From positions 2,446,655 through 2,510,654 of the forward strand of contig NW_019091406.1 of NCBI RefSeq assembly GCF_001949145.1: a DNA stretch of 64,000 nt. Direction: 5' to 3'. The DNA is from Acanthaster planci. Lineage: Eukaryota > Echinodermata > Asteroidea > Valvatida > Acanthasteridae. The first letter of the stretch is position 1, and every line of letters begins with the position of its first letter. Shown here in pieces: positions 61,001-64,000 of the stretch. The notes beneath the pieces are model-generated. The model was not told the origin of the DNA. It made no database searches and saw nothing but the letters and a program-made list of their open reading frames with translations. The translations under genes were made by a program, and so were the position numbers.

Positions 61001-62575
61001 TCTCGCAATTTTGCTTCGATGAGTGTCTTGATTTTGCTTTCAAAATCTCCATCCTAATGCAGCCAGTGTCACTTTTCTCCTCTTGCAATGAGTAGGCTTC
61101 AAAGCTTAGGGTGAAAACCTCTAACGAAGACCCAGCGTCACCTCTGGAAAGCACCATACAAAGTGATTATCTTGTACGATTTATTATCTTTTCCGTTACG
61201 GAATACTGACTTACAAACATTTCTGAATACGTTATAGTCATTGTTAATCAGTACCAATCAAAACATGATTTCCACACAAAAATCGAAAACATGTTGAAGC
61301 ATCGTTATTAGAGAAGACGGAGTTCGTGCAGATTGGTGTGCATACCTCATGAAACGAAACAAAAGCAAAAATCTATCTTTATACAATTAGATGAAACGCT
61401 TTAATTAGTGGATTTATACCACGGATAATAAACAAAAAAGTGTATATTCATTGGACGCCCTACACGAAGGAACAAGTTTAATCGATTAGGTAAAGTTACT
61501 GGAGACAGCAAGGATTATTTTTAGTGAAGACTGATGGGTGTTTGGTGAGCAAGAATTATTTACAGAATTGACTAAGTTGTCAATATTATCGCTCGAAATT
61601 CTTAGGGAAAAAAATCGAAAATTTTAAACCCTCGAAGTGTTTTTTCGATGAATTACCAACTGGAATCTGTCTTAAAGATTGGGAATGAATCTGTCGAGTG
61701 TATTAGCTCATTTGCAAACTGTTTTGACTCGAGACTTGACCGACTAAAATATATAATTTGTGACATGATTTGATATGAGTGAAAATGACTTGCAACCTAA
61801 CTTCAACTTACAAAAATACTGATACATGAAAAAATGTACATATATATATCCCTGACTTTCTTATTGCTAAAGTAAACATGTCATTTTTCATAATAAATGT
61901 CTTCTATGTATCTATGACATTGTATACCTACATTATATAATACTACTATGGGACAAATAGGCATACAGGTCAAATCTGCCTTAATTAACATCTTAGATCA
62001 CACGGCAAGTTATAAGAGAAAAAGCGTCCAAGGGAAACTTCAATTATGACTTCAGACATGTTTGAAAAATAAGTTGGGACTAGGCTTGACATGCAGAGAT
62101 AAGACTTGCTTGCCGCTCTGGCAAAAGCTCACCCAAGTGCGGAGTAGCATCGCCCTCATATGATGAACTATACGATGAGCTGCCTAATGTGTCTGAATAC
62201 GAGCTGGAGCTGTCCTCCTCCGGAGAGGAACGGGATGGACTGAGCAAATTACTCAAAGTCGAATTATATTTGACTTCATTGGGTGCACCTGCAAGTAAAA
62301 GGGTATATTTGACACTCTCAACTGAAGAAAAAATCTTCAAGTTTCGTTTGCTTATATTTGCAGAGGTACAAAACAGCTTCTCGTGGATCCCCCAAATTGG
62401 AAAATTTAACTGGACGTCAACATATGCAAACATCGGTATCCAGCATACCCTTACTGATGATCCCGGTGTGATTAACCTATTGAAATACCACCATTTCATT
62501 TTTCTGACCACTGGCTCTAATTCACTCACCCCGATTCACCAACATCAGAAGCATGACGATAGTTAAGCTATGCAT
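54736..62575 (-). CDS. SRCR x3 - somatomedin B - 7TM receptor
   Basis: Seven coding exons: 62575-62530, 62288-62133, 59415-59059, 58771-58424, 58215-57868, 57469-55362 and 55050-54736. They total 3678 nt, about 1225 residues, with compatible phases (all phase 1 except phase 0 at the last junction). Order: signal peptide, Ser-rich segment, SRCR domains at about 68-187, 188-302 and 303-418, a somatomedin-B domain at 435-468 with the eight canonical cysteines, a Cys- and N-glycosylation-rich ectodomain of about 440 residues, then seven TM helices from about residue 910. TWILGF in TM6 and SLQGFF in TM7, plus the ECL2 Cys-Trp, mark the secretin/adhesion superfamily. I see no GPS autoproteolysis motif. 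The role is probably extracellular ligand or microbe recognition coupled to intracellular signalling (inference from domains). The first two exons are the least certain. Confidence 0.85.
55362..57469 (-). CDS. receptor exon 6: somatomedin B, ectodomain, TM1-TM5
   Basis: 2108-nt exon. It opens after TTTGTGCAG with AT (codon G|AT) and ends GCAAAG|GTACTG in phase 0. The somatomedin-B cysteines occur in CEGRCGE...CGCD...CC..D..C order. Cys-rich segments of the type NPKCAIC and NPHCNLC follow, as in invertebrate Methuselah-like or orphan family-B receptors. TM1 is LIINVVGFSLSMAGLMATLL. Numerous NxS/T sites lie in the ectodomain. The 241-aa antisense frame at 55776-56501 is a shadow. Confidence 0.9.
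57868..58215 (-). CDS. receptor exon 5: SRCR domain 3
   Basis: 348 nt, phase 1 to phase 1. The SRCR signature IASRVCRQLDSHCF is present. A divergent copy with few paired cysteines (about 6). Ends CTAG|GTTTGT. Confidence 0.85.
58424..58771 (-). CDS. receptor exon 4: SRCR domain 2
   Basis: 348 nt, phase 1 to phase 1, the same length as SRCR3. Opens GRVEVFLGAAGWARL; the core is DLFADRMCQYLGHPLAIG; ends VVCAK. Splice sites ATGTCTGCAG and GCAAAAG|GTACGT. Confidence 0.85.
59059..59415 (-). CDS. receptor exon 3: SRCR domain 1
   Basis: 357 nt, phase 1 to phase 1. The most canonical SRCR copy: VRLWAGEFANEGRLEIRPP, GEWGTVC, QDVCHQLGF, then SEGFVC and DLSLTC. Acceptor GCTGGTAG, donor ACAG|GTATAT. Confidence 0.88.
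59420..62132 (-). other. receptor intron 2 (2.7 kb)
   Basis: No further SRCR exon was recognised. Contains a tRNA-SINE-like element (about 60023-60290) and two patches of GACTTGAC-type words (60798-60925, 61725-61800). Confidence 0.6.
60023..60290 (-). mobile_element. tRNA-derived SINE-like element
   Basis: On the minus strand, a pol III A-box-like GGGTAAGCGGTTT is followed about 30 bases later by a B-box GGGTTCGAGTGC. A conserved-looking CGGGTACTCCGGTTTCCTCC block follows, and the element ends in a (CAA)n-type tail. No tRNA cloverleaf is intact. Confidence 0.6.
62133..62288 (-). CDS. receptor exon 2: Ser-rich stalk segment
   Basis: 156 nt (52 codons), phase 1 to phase 1, between a strong acceptor (CCCTTTTACTTGCAG) and donor CTTGG|GTGAGC. 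It encodes a Ser/Tyr/Glu-rich peptide (SPEEDSSSSYSDTLGSSSY), probably a flexible, O-glycosylatable N-terminal region. Supported by splice sites and phase only. Confidence 0.6.
62530..62575 (-). CDS. receptor exon 1: signal peptide
   Basis: 46 nt from ATG, encoding MHSLTIVMLLMLVNR, a short hydrophobic signal sequence, then phase-1 donor CGGG|GTGAGT that fits the next exon. The same frame is open further upstream, so an alternative start cannot be excluded. Confidence 0.6.
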
Positions 62576-64000
62576 ACTGGAGCTTATCCTCGGTCCATCC
62601 AGGTCGTTACTGCGGTCCGGGCTCGACAGAATGGTCGGAAATAGGCAGTGGATCTGTTCCCACTCTTTCGTAGAGTTTTTATACAGTTGAGGACGATAAT
62701 TCTCTTGAGATGTCCCAGCGCGGCGAGGAAATGAACACCACTGCCACTTTGACTTCTTAACTCCATTTGCTAATTTCCCCAACGAGTTCCGATACCGCGG
62801 GCAGGGTTTCAACTGACAACTGTGTCACTCAGAAAAAGCTTATCAAAACACCCAATGACCCGTGCAATGCAGCCAACCCCTAATATTTAGTATGATGACG
62901 GTCAGTCTTCAAATTACACTGTTTCATTAGTGCCAGTTGTTTGTGGTGCCTGGCGCTTCTGTTCCAGATAGAGATAGCGTATCTTTTCCGGTCCCACAGT
63001 GAATTCCCTCGGTATTGAACTCAATACAGGCCCCTATAATGACACACTATCTCACCAGGACAAGGGGGATCGAGGTCGTGTTTAATGGAATGGGTCTAGC
63101 AAAATAAAAATTAAGGGTCACGTTTCGACTAATACAGTGTTGTAATTTTTTCAAAGAGGGAAACTTCAAGAAAAGTACATTAATAAATTCTGTTTTTTAC
63201 GAATCAGGAATGGAATTGCATTGGAATATGGGTTTTTTTTAATTAATGTGCATGGCATTGTATCCACAACGTCTCACTGGGGATTCTAAGTCCTTTTCAA
63301 GCTCCAAAGCTGGTCATGTTCATTGTCCACGTTAGCTTAAATAGAGAAACAAATAAGTGAGGACCCCTGACCAAACCATTCAGACCAGAAAAATAGGTCC
63401 TGTAACCGCCCCTTTCACGATATGAACGCAGATGACACTCGGGTCCGAAATTGTTCGGAACATGTCGGAAACTTGTGAACATTGTCGACAACGACAGTCC
63501 GACAGTGATTTCTTCCCGAGCTTCACAATCCCGCCTATACTTTCCACAGTTTTCTAGGTGGTTTCAAACACCGTCTGTTGCATCTGGAATCTTCCAGTCT
63601 TTCTGATCATTTGGACAGCAATTAGCCCTGATGCTCATGCACACCAGCTGTATGGACATGCATAATCATACGGTATATCATGCTGGACAAAAAGCAAACA
63701 TTGATATTTCGTTTTTGATGCTCAATTCATTTTTCAAAATCTCACCATTCAGAGTTATAAGCGGCCCCGCAATCGAGGACAGGTGGTATGCGCGTGTTAT
63801 ACAGTGAGTCCCAGTGTCTGCCTTGAGCAGAAGCACCCCCTCAGCGGTTGAAAAGAGCAAGCTGCAGGTGGGGAGTGTTCATTCTGTTACTAACTTCCCG
63901 GCTGCAAACCGTGCACTTCATAGTCCCATTAGGGCGGAGTCCCAACAGGGTCGTATTTTGGCCACCCAAACCATGTACTTGTTTAAGCTTTGATAATTGG
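62576..64000. other. 5' flank of the receptor gene
   Basis: Should contain the promoter or an untranslated exon of the receptor. No TATA box or start site was defined. A possible splice-bounded segment on the minus strand (63861-63746) is noted among the findings. Confidence 0.4.

Noticed and set aside
62080-62529. 149-codon minus-strand open frame as a separate gene
   Set aside because: It begins exactly at the GTGAGT donor of the signal-peptide exon and runs through intron into the Ser-rich exon; only the splice-bounded 62288-62133 segment is retained.

Overview
The window looks like invertebrate deuterostome nuclear DNA, most likely an echinoderm. The evidence is intron-rich genes with GT-AG (and one possible GC-AG) splice sites, an SRCR-rich 7TM receptor, an Ikaros-type zinc-finger gene, a globin gene with the classical B12.2/G7.0 introns, and a very high density of the palindrome TACATGTA, which I associate with echinoderm genomes. 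The phylum is an inference. There are two assembly gaps (795-845 and 23951-24255). No bacterial operon, rRNA gene or CRISPR array is present.

Layout. (1) 1349-1731 (+): last coding exon of an unidentified coiled-coil protein, followed by about 17 kb without a recognisable gene but with several short inverted-repeat transposons. (2) 25209-18704 (-): a two-coding-exon Ikaros-family (IKZF-like) zinc-finger factor. Its 4.6-kb intron carries a 43-bp minisatellite and a MITE; a possible non-coding first exon lies near 27.6 kb. (3) 41727-31080 (-): the most interesting locus, which I reconstruct as ONE gene of 15 coding exons encoding a 935-residue polyglobin. A 139-residue N-terminal extension starting MGCVESSN (a myristoylation/palmitoylation-type N-terminus) is followed by five tandem globin domains, each with distal and proximal heme histidines. 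(4) 62575-54736 (-): a seven-coding-exon receptor of about 1225 residues: signal peptide, Ser-rich segment, three SRCR domains, a somatomedin-B domain, a long Cys/Asn-rich ectodomain and a secretin/adhesion-type 7TM domain with no GPS motif that I can see.

The polyglobin model rests on reading-frame arithmetic. Every domain is an exon triplet. Exon 2 is 229 nt in all five domains, exon 3 is 128 nt in domains 1-4 and 132 nt with a stop in domain 5, and all inter-domain introns are phase 2. Only domain 1 has an N-terminal coding exon. No AATAAA was seen on the coding strand in any of the four inter-domain introns, while one overlaps the terminal stop codon. The domains therefore appear to be covalently linked rather than five separate genes.

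The non-coding DNA holds at least six families of non-autonomous inverted-repeat elements, several with exact target-site duplications: hAT-like elements with 8-bp TSDs, a GGGT-ended family with 4-bp TSDs, a TA-flanked CGGG family, a 1.5-kb element with a 7-bp TSD and CGTCG-rich subterminal arrays in the first globin intron, a GTTGGG foldback element and a 366-bp hairpin. There are also tRNA-SINE-like sequences and a (TA)94 tract. All gene models come from manual reading without searches; transcript data would be decisive.
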